The position numbers and the translations under genes were made by a program. Below the pieces are notes generated by a model that did no database searches, had not been told where the DNA came from, and saw nothing but the letters and a program-made list of their open reading frames with translations. Below are positions 52,737-61,667 of a DNA stretch of 64,000 nt, one piece after another (within the stretch, counting starts at the first letter, position 1; every line of letters starts with the position of its first letter). The stretch spans positions 124,001 to 188,000 of the forward strand of contig NZ_JAFKRH010000010.1 of assembly GCF_019038465.1 (NCBI RefSeq), read 5' to 3'. The stretch is from Synechococcus sp. CCY 0621 (lineage in GTDB: Bacteria; Cyanobacteriota; Cyanobacteriia; PCC-6307; Cyanobiaceae).

Positions 52737-54557
52737 TCACGGGTGTGGGGCCGCGGACAGGCTGACGCCGAGGTGAACCTCCAGCCAGTGCTGCAGCACC
52801 ATCAGGCTCCAGCGCCGGTACCAGGGCGCCAGGTCGATCCCACGGGGGGTCGAGGGCAGCCGCAGTGCCAGGGGTGAGGCCGGGTCGTCGAGCCAGAGCT
52901 GGAACGGAAAACGGAACCCCTGCTTGGGGCGGTTCAGAAACCAGCCGGGCAGCTCCGGCAGGCTGTCCGCCAGCAGCTGCTTGCCATGCGCCAGCCGCAG
53001 GGCGGCGGGGATCGGCGCCAGCCGGCGCTGCAGCTGGGCATCCACCAGGGGCAGGCGCAATTCCAGGCCGGCGGCCATGGCCATCACATCGCTGTCCGGC
53101 AGGAGCTGGTTGCGCAGGTAGCGGGTGCCCTCCAGCCAGGCCACCCCTTCGCGCCCGCCGGGTGCCTCTGCCCCGCCAGCTTCGCCGGTCGCAGGCGTCC
53201 CAGCTGAGGTGCTGAGCCCCCAGTGCGCCAGCAGGCGCTCGATTTCGTTGGGGGAGAACAGTCCCCGGAAACATCCGTAGGCCTGGCCGAGGGACGCGGG
53301 GGCCTCCAGCAACCCCGTGATCCGCTGCAGCCTGGCCCGGCGCCCCTGGGGCAGCCGGTGCAGAATCCAGGCCGCCGGCGGACCGGCCGGTCCGATACGG
53401 CGGCGCCAACGGCATAGCTTCGGCACCATTTGGAAGCTGGGGTAGCCCCCGAACAATTCATCGCCGCCAAGACCGGAGAGGGCCACCTTCAGCCCGTGCT
53501 CCGTGGCCAGCCGGGCCACACACCAGGTGTTGTATCCGTCGATGGAGGGCTGGTCCTGGCTGGCCAGGAAGGCGGGCAGCCACTGACGGACCTGGTCGGC
53601 CGAGAGGTTCAGAGGCGTGTGATGGGCACCGAAGTGGCTGGCGATGCGGTCCGCCGGCCCGGATTCATCGAAGCCGCCGGCCCCTGCCGCCTCGAACCCG
53701 ATGGTGAAGGTGTGCAGGCCCCGGGGGGCCAGCGCCAGCAGGGAGGCGGAGTCGAGTCCGGCGCTGAGGAACAGCCCCACGGGCACATCGCTGACCATGT
53801 GGGCCGCCACGGAGTCCTCGAGCGCCGAGCGGGTGAGGGCCACGGCTTCGGCCGCCGTCATGCCGGTGTCGCGGCTGGCACCGTCGAGGCTCTCCGGCAG
53901 GGCCCCCCAGGGATACACGCTCAGCTCACCCCGGTGCCAGCTGGCGGCGTGGCCGCTGGGCAGGCGCTGAACGCCCTGCACCAGGGTGGCGGGCTCGCTC
54001 ACCGATCCGGTGGCCAGGTAGCGAGCCAGGGACTGGCGATCCAGGTGGGGCCGGTTCGCCTCGGCCGCCAGCAGGGCCCGCAGTTCTGAGGCGAAGGCGA
54101 GCGATCCCTCCGGACCGCTGCGCAGGTAGAGGGGCTTGATGCCATGGGGATCACGGGCGAGCAGGGCGCTGCGCTCGCGGCTGTCGTAGAGGCAGAAGGC
54201 GAACATGCCGCGCAACGCCGCCAGCCCGTCCCGTCCCCAGCGGATCAGCCAGGCCAGCAGCACCTCGGTGTCGCCGCTGCCTCGGAAGTGCTGCCCCTCC
54301 GCTTCCAGCCGGTGGCGCAGCTCGACGTGGTTGTAGATCTCACCGTTGAAGACCAGCTGCCAGCGGCCGCAGGGGGAGGCCATCGGCTGGTGGCCCAGGG
54401 GAGAAAGATCCAGAATCGCCAGGCGCCGGTGGACCAGGCAGGTTTCGGCGTCCTGCCAGACGCCGGCGTCATCGGGTCCCCGGTGGGCGAGGCGGGGGCC
54501 GACCCTGGCGGCGAAGTCGCCCGGTTCCCGGCCCAGCTGGCCCGCGATGCCGCACAT
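52737..54557 (-). CDS. asnB: Asparagine-synthase-like glutamine amidotransferase
   Basis: A 606-residue class II amidotransferase starting MCGIAGQLG, where Cys2 is the glutaminase nucleophile, followed by LAHRGPDDAG and FNGEIYNH. The synthetase half has the PP-loop LFLSAGLDSASLLAL and SGLGGDELFGGYPSF. In polysaccharide clusters such proteins are thought to amidate a sugar acid or related substrate rather than make free asparagine. It precedes GT4 by 5 bases in the same operon. The name asnB reflects family, not a proven substrate. Confidence 0.88.
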   Translation of the reverse strand: MCGIAGQLGREPGDFAARVGPRLAHRGPDDAGVWQDAETCLVHRRLAILDLSPLGHQPMASPCGRWQLVFNGEIYNHVELRHRLEAEGQHFRGSGDTEVLLAWLIRWGRDGLAALRGMFAFCLYDSRERSALLARDPHGIKPLYLRSGPEGSLAFASELRALLAAEANRPHLDRQSLARYLATGSVSEPATLVQGVQRLPSGHAASWHRGELSVYPWGALPESLDGASRDTGMTAAEAVALTRSALEDSVAAHMVSDVPVGLFLSAGLDSASLLALAPRGLHTFTIGFEAAGAGGFDESGPADRIASHFGAHHTPLNLSADQVRQWLPAFLASQDQPSIDGYNTWCVARLATEHGLKVALSGLGGDELFGGYPSFQMVPKLCRWRRRIGPAGPPAAWILHRLPQGRRARLQRITGLLEAPASLGQAYGCFRGLFSPNEIERLLAHWGLSTSAGTPATGEAGGAEAPGGREGVAWLEGTRYLRNQLLPDSDVMAMAAGLELRLPLVDAQLQRRLAPIPAALRLAHGKQLLADSLPELPGWFLNRPKQGFRFPFQLWLDDPASPLALRLPSTPRGIDLAPWYRRWSLMVLQHWLEVHLGVSLSAAPHP

Positions 54558-54562
54558 TGGCT

Positions 54563-55744
54563 CTAGGCCTCCAGGTGGGCCAGAAAGGTGCGGCGGGCCG
54601 CCTCCGGGCTGGCCTGCTCCCGCACCCAGGCCAGGGCCCCGGCGGAGAGGCGCTGGCGGAGGCCGCGATCGGCGCAGATCGCCGCGATCGCCGCCGCCAT
54701 GGCGGTGGGTTCGCTGGCCACCAGCTGGCCCGTGCCGCCGTCAATCACATAATCCTCCGGGCCGCCACAGCGGGTGCTGACGACCGGAACCCCGCAGGCC
54801 ATCGCCTCGAGGGCCGCAATGCAGAGGCCCTCCTGGTGGGAGGGGATCACAAACAGATCCAGTCCCTGCAGCACCTCCGCCAGGGCGCTGGGGCCCAGAC
54901 AGGGGTGGCACTGCACCCGTCCTTCGAGACCCATCGCCGCCAGGGGGCCCTCAAGGCGATGGACGTCCTGTTCGCCCGCCAGCACGAGTTGCACCGGATG
55001 CCCCTGCGCCACGACTCGGGCGACGGCCTCCAGCAGCAGGGTGATCTGCTTGCGGGGGTCGGCGTAGCGGCCAGCGAAACCGATGCGCCAGGGCACAAGC
55101 CGCTCAGGGGCGGGATGGAAGATGGCGGGATTCACCGGCATGCGCATCACCCCGTCCATGGGGCGGTGGGCGATGGAGGCCAGGGCCTTGGCCGTGTAGC
55201 CGCTCAACGCCAGGATGCGCCCCCGGGGGGCCTGGAGCACCTGACGTTCCAGCCGGCGCAGCACCGGGGCGTTGAGGCTCCGGTCAAGCAGCCGCCTCGG
55301 CCTGGAGAAGCGTTTGACGCGGTCGACCCGGTCGTCCTGCCAGGGGGTGGCCACCCAGGCCAGAAAGGGGATCCCCAGCCTGGCGAAGGGGGTGGCGCAG
55401 AGGGGATTGCCGGTGACCGACAGATGCAGATCGCAGCTGGCGATCAGCTGGCGCCAGGCCCGCCTGGGCAGGTAATGGGTGAACTCCAGCTCCGGCAGCC
55501 AGGCCCCCAGGCCATGGCCTTCATGGTCCCCGTAGACGCGGCGTTGCATCTGGCCGGGCCGCCGGCCGCTGGGGACGGCATGGAGGGGAACCGACAGCTT
55601 TGGATGGGTGCTCCAGGGGGCATACCAGGCGAAGACGGGCTCGACGCCGAGCTCCTCCAGCATCCGGGCAACGCAGGCTGTCATGGCGGGAACCCCCCCA
55701 TCCACCGGCTCGATGGTGCTGATCAGGGCCCGCCGCCGGCTCAT
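54563..55744 (-). CDS. Family 4 glycosyltransferase
   Basis: A 393-residue GT-B transferase. The C-terminal domain carries GFAGRYADPRKQITLLLEAV, LFVIPSHQEGLCIAALEAMACGVPVV and the EX7E-like acidic pair. The N-terminus begins with a Gly-rich loop in STIEPVDGGVPAMTACV. Substrate unknown. It is coupled to the epimerase (55741-55744). Confidence 0.88.
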   Translation of the reverse strand: MSRRRALISTIEPVDGGVPAMTACVARMLEELGVEPVFAWYAPWSTHPKLSVPLHAVPSGRRPGQMQRRVYGDHEGHGLGAWLPELEFTHYLPRRAWRQLIASCDLHLSVTGNPLCATPFARLGIPFLAWVATPWQDDRVDRVKRFSRPRRLLDRSLNAPVLRRLERQVLQAPRGRILALSGYTAKALASIAHRPMDGVMRMPVNPAIFHPAPERLVPWRIGFAGRYADPRKQITLLLEAVARVVAQGHPVQLVLAGEQDVHRLEGPLAAMGLEGRVQCHPCLGPSALAEVLQGLDLFVIPSHQEGLCIAALEAMACGVPVVSTRCGGPEDYVIDGGTGQLVASEPTAMAAAIAAICADRGLRQRLSAGALAWVREQASPEAARRTFLAHLEA

Positions 55745-56775
55745 CGCTTAAGCCAGCCGAACAGGTCCCGGTTGTCACGGACCCAGCGGATCAGGTGCCG
55801 TACGCCTGCATCGACGCTGATCTGCGGTGTCCAGCCCAGCTGCTCGGCGGCCTTGGTGACGTCACAGATGAAGACGGGTTGGTCGCCGGGCCGGGACTGG
55901 CCGCTGAGGGGGCTGAGCGTGATCGCCAGCTCTTCTTCGAGGAAGCGCAGCAAATCCCGCAAGCAGAGGGTGTTGACGGGGCCGCCGCCGATGTTGAAGG
56001 CCTGGCCGCTGATCGTGGCGCGGTGGTGCCAGGCGGCTTCATAGGCCCGGGCCAGGTCACGCACGTCGAGCACGTCCCGGGTCTGCCAGCCATCGCCGTA
56101 AAGGGTGATCGGCCGCTCCAGCAGGGCGGCGATGCTGAACCAGGCCACCCATCCCTGGTCCTCGATGCCGAATTGTCGGGTGCCGTAGATGCAGGACTGC
56201 CGGAAGGCGCAGGTGTGCAGGTCGTAGATGCGAGCGTAGTCGATCGTGTACTGATCGGCGACCCCCTTGGAGCAGCCGTAGGGCGAGTGGAAGTCGAGGG
56301 GCTGGCTCTCCGGCACGCCGGCGGGCAGATCCCGGAAGCGATAGCCATGGGCTGTCATCTCCACCGCCACGGTTTCCATACCGCCGTAGACCTTGTTGGT
56401 GGAGGCGTAGAGCACGAAGCTCTCGGGGGAATGGAGCCTGACCGCCTCCATCACGTTGAAGGTGCCGAGGGCGTTGATCTCGAAGTCTTCCCGTGGGTTG
56501 GTGTAGGAGGTGGTCACCGCCACCTGGGCCGCCAGGTGCAGCAGCATCGAGGGGCGCAGGCTGGCCACGACCTCGGCGAGGGCGTCGGCTTGACGGATGT
56601 CGACGCGATGGAAGGCGATGGCGGGATGCTGGCTGAGCAGCCAGCGGAGATTGTCCTCCGTGCCTCGACGGGACAGGTTGTCCAGGATCGTCACCTCCCA
56701 CCCCAGGGAGGCGAAGTGCTGGGCGGCGTTGACACCGATGAAACCGGCGCCGCCGGTGATCAGGATCGAAGGCAT
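55741..56775 (-). CDS. CDP-paratose 2-epimerase-like SDR enzyme
   Basis: A 344-residue extended SDR: ILITGGAGFIGVNAAQHF, STNKVYGGM, catalytic YGCSKGVADQY (Tyr and Lys of YxxxK) and a C-terminal VCDVTKAAEQLGW-type end. The combination NKVYG plus YGCSKGVADQY is typical of CDP-paratose 2-epimerases (RfbE type) that make CDP-tyvelose. No other CDP-dideoxysugar genes are in the window, so a different NDP-sugar substrate is possible. It is coupled to the following GT4 gene. The gap 56776-56932 shows no gene. Confidence 0.88.
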   Translation of the reverse strand: MPSILITGGAGFIGVNAAQHFASLGWEVTILDNLSRRGTEDNLRWLLSQHPAIAFHRVDIRQADALAEVVASLRPSMLLHLAAQVAVTTSYTNPREDFEINALGTFNVMEAVRLHSPESFVLYASTNKVYGGMETVAVEMTAHGYRFRDLPAGVPESQPLDFHSPYGCSKGVADQYTIDYARIYDLHTCAFRQSCIYGTRQFGIEDQGWVAWFSIAALLERPITLYGDGWQTRDVLDVRDLARAYEAAWHHRATISGQAFNIGGGPVNTLCLRDLLRFLEEELAITLSPLSGQSRPGDQPVFICDVTKAAEQLGWTPQISVDAGVRHLIRWVRDNRDLFGWLKR

Positions 56776-56932
56776 CGAGATGGACGAGGCGAGGGAATCG
56801 ACGGGAACAGGGCGGCGGGCGGAGAAGCCTTCCGATCGCGAAGGGTATGGAAGAGCGGCGGAGAGTGGAAGCCTCCGGCGGTCAGGGCGGACCTTAATCC
56901 AACATCCAGATCCTCAGGAATCTTGCGACCTC

Positions 56933-57736
56933 TCATGGTGGTGTTGAGAGCTGGGGGTGGTCCTCCAGAAGCATGAGATGCAGCAGGAGTTCGGCATACA
57001 TGCGTTGCTGGGCATAGGCCCAGCCGCGCCAGCCCTCCAGCAACCCTCCTTTCCAGAGCAGACAGAACAAAAGAGCGGCGAACGGTGCCAGTGGAGTGTG
57101 CTTGCGGAGTCGATCCGCCAGCGATAGCTGGCCGGAGGGAGTGACGCGCAGTTTGGCGGCTTCGATCGCCAGGTAGGTCCCCTGGGAGGTCAACCAGCGC
57201 TGCAAGGGTTTGCGGTCGTCGTGGAAGATCGGCTGCCGCAGGGGTTTGATCGGACCCGGAAGAGCGATGCGGTGCCCATGGCCGTCGTTGTGGTAGCGCC
57301 CCAGTCCCCGGCGGTAGAGGCTGATCCTGGGCGGCAGCATGCCGCTGCGCAGGGGACGGCCGCCGATGCAGTAGCGGAACGGGATGGCGAAGCCTGACAC
57401 TTCTGTGTTGTCCGGATCCCTGATCACCGTCTGGATTTCGCTCGCCAGCGACGGCGGGATCCGGTAGTCCGCATCAAGGCTAAGGACCCAGGGGGTTTCA
57501 ATCTGATCCAGGCCGAAATTGCACTGGTCAGCGAAGTTGTCGAAGGATCGGTGCAGCACCCGTACGGCTGGATTCGTGGCGAGGATCGAGAGGGTGGCGT
57601 CGCTGCTGCCACTGTCAATCACCAGGATCGAGTCCAGCCAGCCCAGGTGATCGAGAGTACGGGCAATATTCGCCTCCTCGTTGTAGGTGAGAATCAGTGC
57701 ACTCAGGAGATTGCCTGGGTTCTCGGACACGCTCAT
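56933..57736 (-). CDS. Family 2 glycosyltransferase (WaaE/KdtX-like)
   Basis: A 267-residue GT2 with ALILTYNEEANIARTLDHL, the donor-site VIDSGSSDATLSI and DxD VLSLDADYRIPPSL. The C-terminal region matches the WaaE-like group that transfers a sugar onto core-type acceptors and has a hydrophobic stretch near residue 230. The start at ATG 57736 overlaps the polymerase gene by ATGA; the frame upstream is open but non-coding. Confidence 0.85.
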   Translation of the reverse strand: MSVSENPGNLLSALILTYNEEANIARTLDHLGWLDSILVIDSGSSDATLSILATNPAVRVLHRSFDNFADQCNFGLDQIETPWVLSLDADYRIPPSLASEIQTVIRDPDNTEVSGFAIPFRYCIGGRPLRSGMLPPRISLYRRGLGRYHNDGHGHRIALPGPIKPLRQPIFHDDRKPLQRWLTSQGTYLAIEAAKLRVTPSGQLSLADRLRKHTPLAPFAALLFCLLWKGGLLEGWRGWAYAQQRMYAELLLHLMLLEDHPQLSTPP

Positions 57737-59193
57737 GCCAGGGGCTGGGAGCGTTGCTCCATAAGGATCTGCCGCCGGTGTTGTTCTTGCTGTTGCCACA
57801 GTGCCCATTGCTCTTGTTGTTGGGACGCCAGGGTGGGAATAGCCAGGAAGGAACCCAGTGAAAGACTCATCAGAATCAGAACGAAGGGGTCGCCATAGAG
57901 CTGGGCGGCAGAGAAGAACGCTGGGACATTGGCCAGAGCGAAGGACATGAGTCCCATCAACAAGGCAGAGGTGGACTGGGGCAGCAGCTTGAGGAGTCGG
58001 AAGTTGCGCAGCAGCACCAGTCCCAGCAGCACCAGGATCACCCCGAGAATCACCATGCCGGGGACGCCGAGTTCCAGGATCAGGCGCCCACCACCACCTT
58101 CGGAGACGAAGGCCACACTCTGGATCGCGTCACGGGCGGCATTTTGAACAAGACCGCCCGTGCTCGCACCTGCGCCCACCCCCATGCCGATGCCGTCGGA
58201 GATCTCGATGGCCCTCAGGGTGGCGCCAATGCCCTGGGTGTCGAAGCGCTCGACCAGATCCTGTTGGATGGTGAGGGAGCGATTGGTGTATTCACCGAAG
58301 TTTTCGCCAAGATTCTCGGAGAGAATGAAGGCATAAAGGGGATAGAAGATCCCAGCCACCCCGAGCACACTGCTGATCACCCGCTCCTTGGAGGCGGGGC
58401 TGGCCCGTCGGCTGAAGAGCAGCAGATAGATGGCCACGAAGGCCAGGATCAGCACCTGGGCTTTGCGACGGCCGGTCAGGAGGGTGAGGAAGGCAAACCC
58501 TGCCGCCATCAGCAACAGCCCGAACTGGTTGGTCGGCTTCTGGCTGGCAATGCCCATCGAGGCCGCAATGCAGGCCGCGGCCGACAGCTGCCAGGAGGCG
58601 ATTTCACTGGTGCGCCAGAACCCCGAGGCCCCCTGGGCCGAGAATCCAAAGCGGAAGGTGATCACCAGCCCCTCGCCCACTTCCTTGAGGGTGGGATGGT
58701 CGACACCCTGAAAACTGAGATAGACCGTGACCGCCATCGCTGCCGAGCCGACCAGATACACGGTCAGCAAACGTTTCAGCAAAGGCAGGTTGCATCCCAC
58801 CTGGAAACCCACCCACAGGCCGAAGGCCGGCGCCAGATAGAAGGCGGCGCCGATGGCGGTGAGGCGAATATCGGAAAAGCGGGCGAAACTGTTGAGGCTT
58901 TGCAGCGCGATCAGGCTGAAGTAGATCGTTACCCAGCCATCGAATTGCGGCACGGTCCAGAACATCGCCCGCAGATTGAAGCGTCCCGCCCGTTCCAGGA
59001 GCACCACGCCACACAGAGCGAAGCCGATCAGCACCAGGCCGACCATGTAGGCGGGTTGGTCGGGCGTGATCTTGCGCAGGGGGTCCTGGACGAAGCCGAT
59101 GATCAGCGTGACCACCAGACCGGCGCGCCAGTCACCGTCGAGGAGCACGGCGGCGAGAGCTCCGAAGAGCACGATCAGCAGCAGGATGGTCAT
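57733..59193 (-). CDS. O-antigen ligase/polymerase-like (Wzy) membrane protein
   Basis: A 486-residue protein with around twelve transmembrane segments, including a cluster at the N-terminus (TILLLIVLFGALAAVLLDG) and a large periplasmic loop (about 300-365) containing Arg residues and a Gly-rich GIGMGVGAGASTGG, as in Wzy/WaaL proteins. It probably polymerises or ligates lipid-linked repeat units. The C-terminus ends in a Gln-rich cytoplasmic tail. It is coupled by ATGA to genes on both sides. Confidence 0.8.
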   Translation of the reverse strand: MTILLLIVLFGALAAVLLDGDWRAGLVVTLIIGFVQDPLRKITPDQPAYMVGLVLIGFALCGVVLLERAGRFNLRAMFWTVPQFDGWVTIYFSLIALQSLNSFARFSDIRLTAIGAAFYLAPAFGLWVGFQVGCNLPLLKRLLTVYLVGSAAMAVTVYLSFQGVDHPTLKEVGEGLVITFRFGFSAQGASGFWRTSEIASWQLSAAACIAASMGIASQKPTNQFGLLLMAAGFAFLTLLTGRRKAQVLILAFVAIYLLLFSRRASPASKERVISSVLGVAGIFYPLYAFILSENLGENFGEYTNRSLTIQQDLVERFDTQGIGATLRAIEISDGIGMGVGAGASTGGLVQNAARDAIQSVAFVSEGGGGRLILELGVPGMVILGVILVLLGLVLLRNFRLLKLLPQSTSALLMGLMSFALANVPAFFSAAQLYGDPFVLILMSLSLGSFLAIPTLASQQQEQWALWQQQEQHRRQILMEQRSQPLA

Positions 59194-60368
59194 CGACCGG
59201 CGGAGGGGGGCAGCACCTGGCGGTAGGCGTCACGCAGCTGAAGGGCGATCGTGCTCCAGGAAAAATCCGATTCCGCCAGGTTAAAGGCGGACGTCCGCAT
59301 TGACAGCGAAGGCCGTACCAACGCGGTGGCCAGGGTCATGGCCAGCGCTTCCGGGTCGCTGGCACAGACGAGGCCGGCACCGGCACGGTCCACGTCGGCA
59401 GCCACGGCCACCTCAGGAGAAAGGATGACGGGGGTTCCCGAGGCAAGGGCCTCAACGGCGGCAATGCCGAAGTTCTCCGCCGCCGATGGCAGGACGTACC
59501 AGTCGGCGGCGTCCAGAGCCTGCCATTTCGCTTCCCCCTCCACGAAACCCAGCCAGTGGCAGCGGGTGTCGATGCCCAGTTCCCTGGTCTGCTCCTGCAA
59601 GGCGGCGACATAACGGGGCTCCCCATCGCCGGCGATGGCCAGTTCCCAGCTGGCTGCGGGCCGCTGCCGCTGCAGCAGGGCCAGGGCCTCCAGCAGCTTC
59701 TCCAGCTGCTTCTTCGGGTGCAACCGCGACAGGAAGAGGAAGCGGACGGGCGTCGAAGGCTTCGGAACAGCCACTGGCGCTGCCAGCAGGTCTGGGCCGC
59801 GCACCCCCAGGGGCAGCACCAGGCTCGGCGGGGCCAGGCCGAGGGCGGCGGCTTCGTCCCGTTCGGCGGTGGTGGTGAAGTGCAGGGCAGCCGCCTGATC
59901 GAGATTGCGCCGTTCGATCAGGCGCAACAACAGGCGTTTGCGGCCGCGGCTCTGGGCCAGGCTCCACGGGCTCAGCTGGCCGATGCTGCGCAGGATGTAG
60001 GGAACGCCGGCCCAGCGGGCCTGCACCATGGCGCTGGTGGAGGGATAGGAGAAAAGGGCATGGATGTGGAGCAGGTCGTACTGCTTCAGATGCCGGGCCA
60101 GCCAGAGGCTGAGTGCAGGGCTGAAGGCGAACTCCCGCAGGGCCGCCACCGGCGGACTCCAGCGGGGGAACGCGAGCACCGGCACCCCCTGGTGCCACTG
60201 CCAGCGTCCGGTGACCAGCTCCGGGTGCAGGCCCGGACCATGGTCGTTGGTGGTGAGGATGGCGGCGTCCACGTCCTGGCGGCGCAGGGCCGCCACCATG
60301 TCGATCACGGCCCGGCTGGGGCCGCCCCGCAGCGGGCTGATCGAGGGGATGACATGCAGAACCCTCAT
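59190..60368 (-). CDS. Family 4 glycosyltransferase
   Basis: A 392-residue GT-B enzyme starting MRVLHVIPSISPLRGGPSRA, with a C-terminal domain showing RFLFLSRLHPKKQLEKLLEAL and YVLPSAAENFGIAAVEALASG, the donor-binding region with a Glu pair. Substrate unknown. Coupled to the polymerase gene (59190-59193) and to the preceding transferase (60365-60368). Confidence 0.9.
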   Translation of the reverse strand: MRVLHVIPSISPLRGGPSRAVIDMVAALRRQDVDAAILTTNDHGPGLHPELVTGRWQWHQGVPVLAFPRWSPPVAALREFAFSPALSLWLARHLKQYDLLHIHALFSYPSTSAMVQARWAGVPYILRSIGQLSPWSLAQSRGRKRLLLRLIERRNLDQAAALHFTTTAERDEAAALGLAPPSLVLPLGVRGPDLLAAPVAVPKPSTPVRFLFLSRLHPKKQLEKLLEALALLQRQRPAASWELAIAGDGEPRYVAALQEQTRELGIDTRCHWLGFVEGEAKWQALDAADWYVLPSAAENFGIAAVEALASGTPVILSPEVAVAADVDRAGAGLVCASDPEALAMTLATALVRPSLSMRTSAFNLAESDFSWSTIALQLRDAYRQVLPPSAGR

Positions 60369-61666
60369 GGCAAAGGGCGGGCTGCCAGGAAGCCATCGAA
60401 CGCCGCTCCCCAGTTCCTGGCCACCCGGTTGGCGGCATAGGCGCCGATGGCGTCAGGGTTGTGGCGCTGGTGGTCCCGGTAGGAGCCGCCATGGCGTTGC
60501 AACGCCACCAGGGCGTCGAAGATGGCCCCGCTGCTCTCGATGTCGCAGTAGACGCCCTTGTGAAGGGCGTCGAGGATGGCCTCGAGCGGGTTGCCCGCCG
60601 GTCCCGCCACCAGCACCGGTGTGGCGTGGGGGAGGTATTCGAAGAACTTCGAGGGCAGGTTGTCCGTGTGGCGAGGCCCGATCAGCACGAGCACAGCATC
60701 GGCCGCCTCGGCCAGCTGGTGCGAGTGACTGTTGCTCACGGCGGCGTGGACCCGAATGCTGGTGCGCAGGGTGGGGTCGCAGCGGATGGCCGTTTTGGCC
60801 GCTTCGTAGAGATAGCCGTAGAGAAAGATTCGCAGGTCCCCGCGCCCCTCACCGTGCCATCGCCGCACCGCCTCCAGCAGCGGCTCGATCGGCCGCCAGG
60901 GGCCCAGGTTGCCGGGGTGAAACAGGGTCAGTGGGGCGCCGGCCGCCCCAATGGGCACCCCGGGTGCCGGCGGGCCTGTCCGGGCAGCTGATGGTGGGGT
61001 CTCGCCGACCTCGAAGCAGTCCGGCAGGAAGCGGGCGGGGGTGGATCCCAGGAGTCCCTGCTCCCGGTAACGCGTGAGGGTGAGCGGCGAGGCGAACACG
61101 GCCCCCGCCGCCGCGGCCAGCACGGCCCGCTGGCGCTCGGGTTGGGCCGGGTGAAAGAGGTCCTTCTCCCGATGGCCGTAGGGGTCGTCATAGATCGCGA
61201 CGAAGGGTTTGCCGAGTTCGTCGGCCACAGCCCGCGCCACCTCGAGCACCCGGAAATCCGGGCAGATCCCGGCCACCAGATCGAACCGGATCGCCGACGC
61301 CGTCTCGAGGGCCGTGGTCCTCAGGCCCTCGAGGGCGTGGGTCTGGGGGTCGTGGCCACCCAGCCGCTCCAGCCGCTGGTGGATCAGTTGGCGCAGGCCG
61401 AACCACAGGTGCAGTGGGGTGCCGGCCCTGCGCCGGTTCTTGCGGATGGCGCAACGATGGGAGCGGGAAACCTGGCGGCTGTAGTGGCAGAAGCGGTCCT
61501 GGCCGTCGATGGGCTCCGGTGTGACGGCGTCCAGCCGGGGGTCGGGACCGACGACATGGAATTCCCAGCCCGCCCCCGGCAGATGGGGCAGCAACTTGGC
61601 GTAGCGGCGGGCCTGGACGCCGCCACCGCCTGGGGGTTGCAGCGAGAGAATCAGGGCCCTGGCCAT
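60365..61666 (-). CDS. GT-B glycosyltransferase
   Basis: A 433-residue protein with GGGVQARRYAKLLPHL near the N-terminus and a C-terminal half with LTLFHPGNLGPWRPIEPLLEA, VLIGPRHTDNLPSKFFEYL and PVLVAGPAGNPLEAIL, typical of GT4-like enzymes although the EX7E pair is weaker (SKFFEYL). Sugar specificity is unknown. It ends in the surface operon between a fused transferase and a GT4 gene. Confidence 0.82.
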   Translation of the reverse strand: MARALILSLQPPGGGGVQARRYAKLLPHLPGAGWEFHVVGPDPRLDAVTPEPIDGQDRFCHYSRQVSRSHRCAIRKNRRRAGTPLHLWFGLRQLIHQRLERLGGHDPQTHALEGLRTTALETASAIRFDLVAGICPDFRVLEVARAVADELGKPFVAIYDDPYGHREKDLFHPAQPERQRAVLAAAAGAVFASPLTLTRYREQGLLGSTPARFLPDCFEVGETPPSAARTGPPAPGVPIGAAGAPLTLFHPGNLGPWRPIEPLLEAVRRWHGEGRGDLRIFLYGYLYEAAKTAIRCDPTLRTSIRVHAAVSNSHSHQLAEAADAVLVLIGPRHTDNLPSKFFEYLPHATPVLVAGPAGNPLEAILDALHKGVYCDIESSGAIFDALVALQRHGGSYRDHQRHNPDAIGAYAANRVARNWGAAFDGFLAARPLP

Positions 61667-61667
61667 C

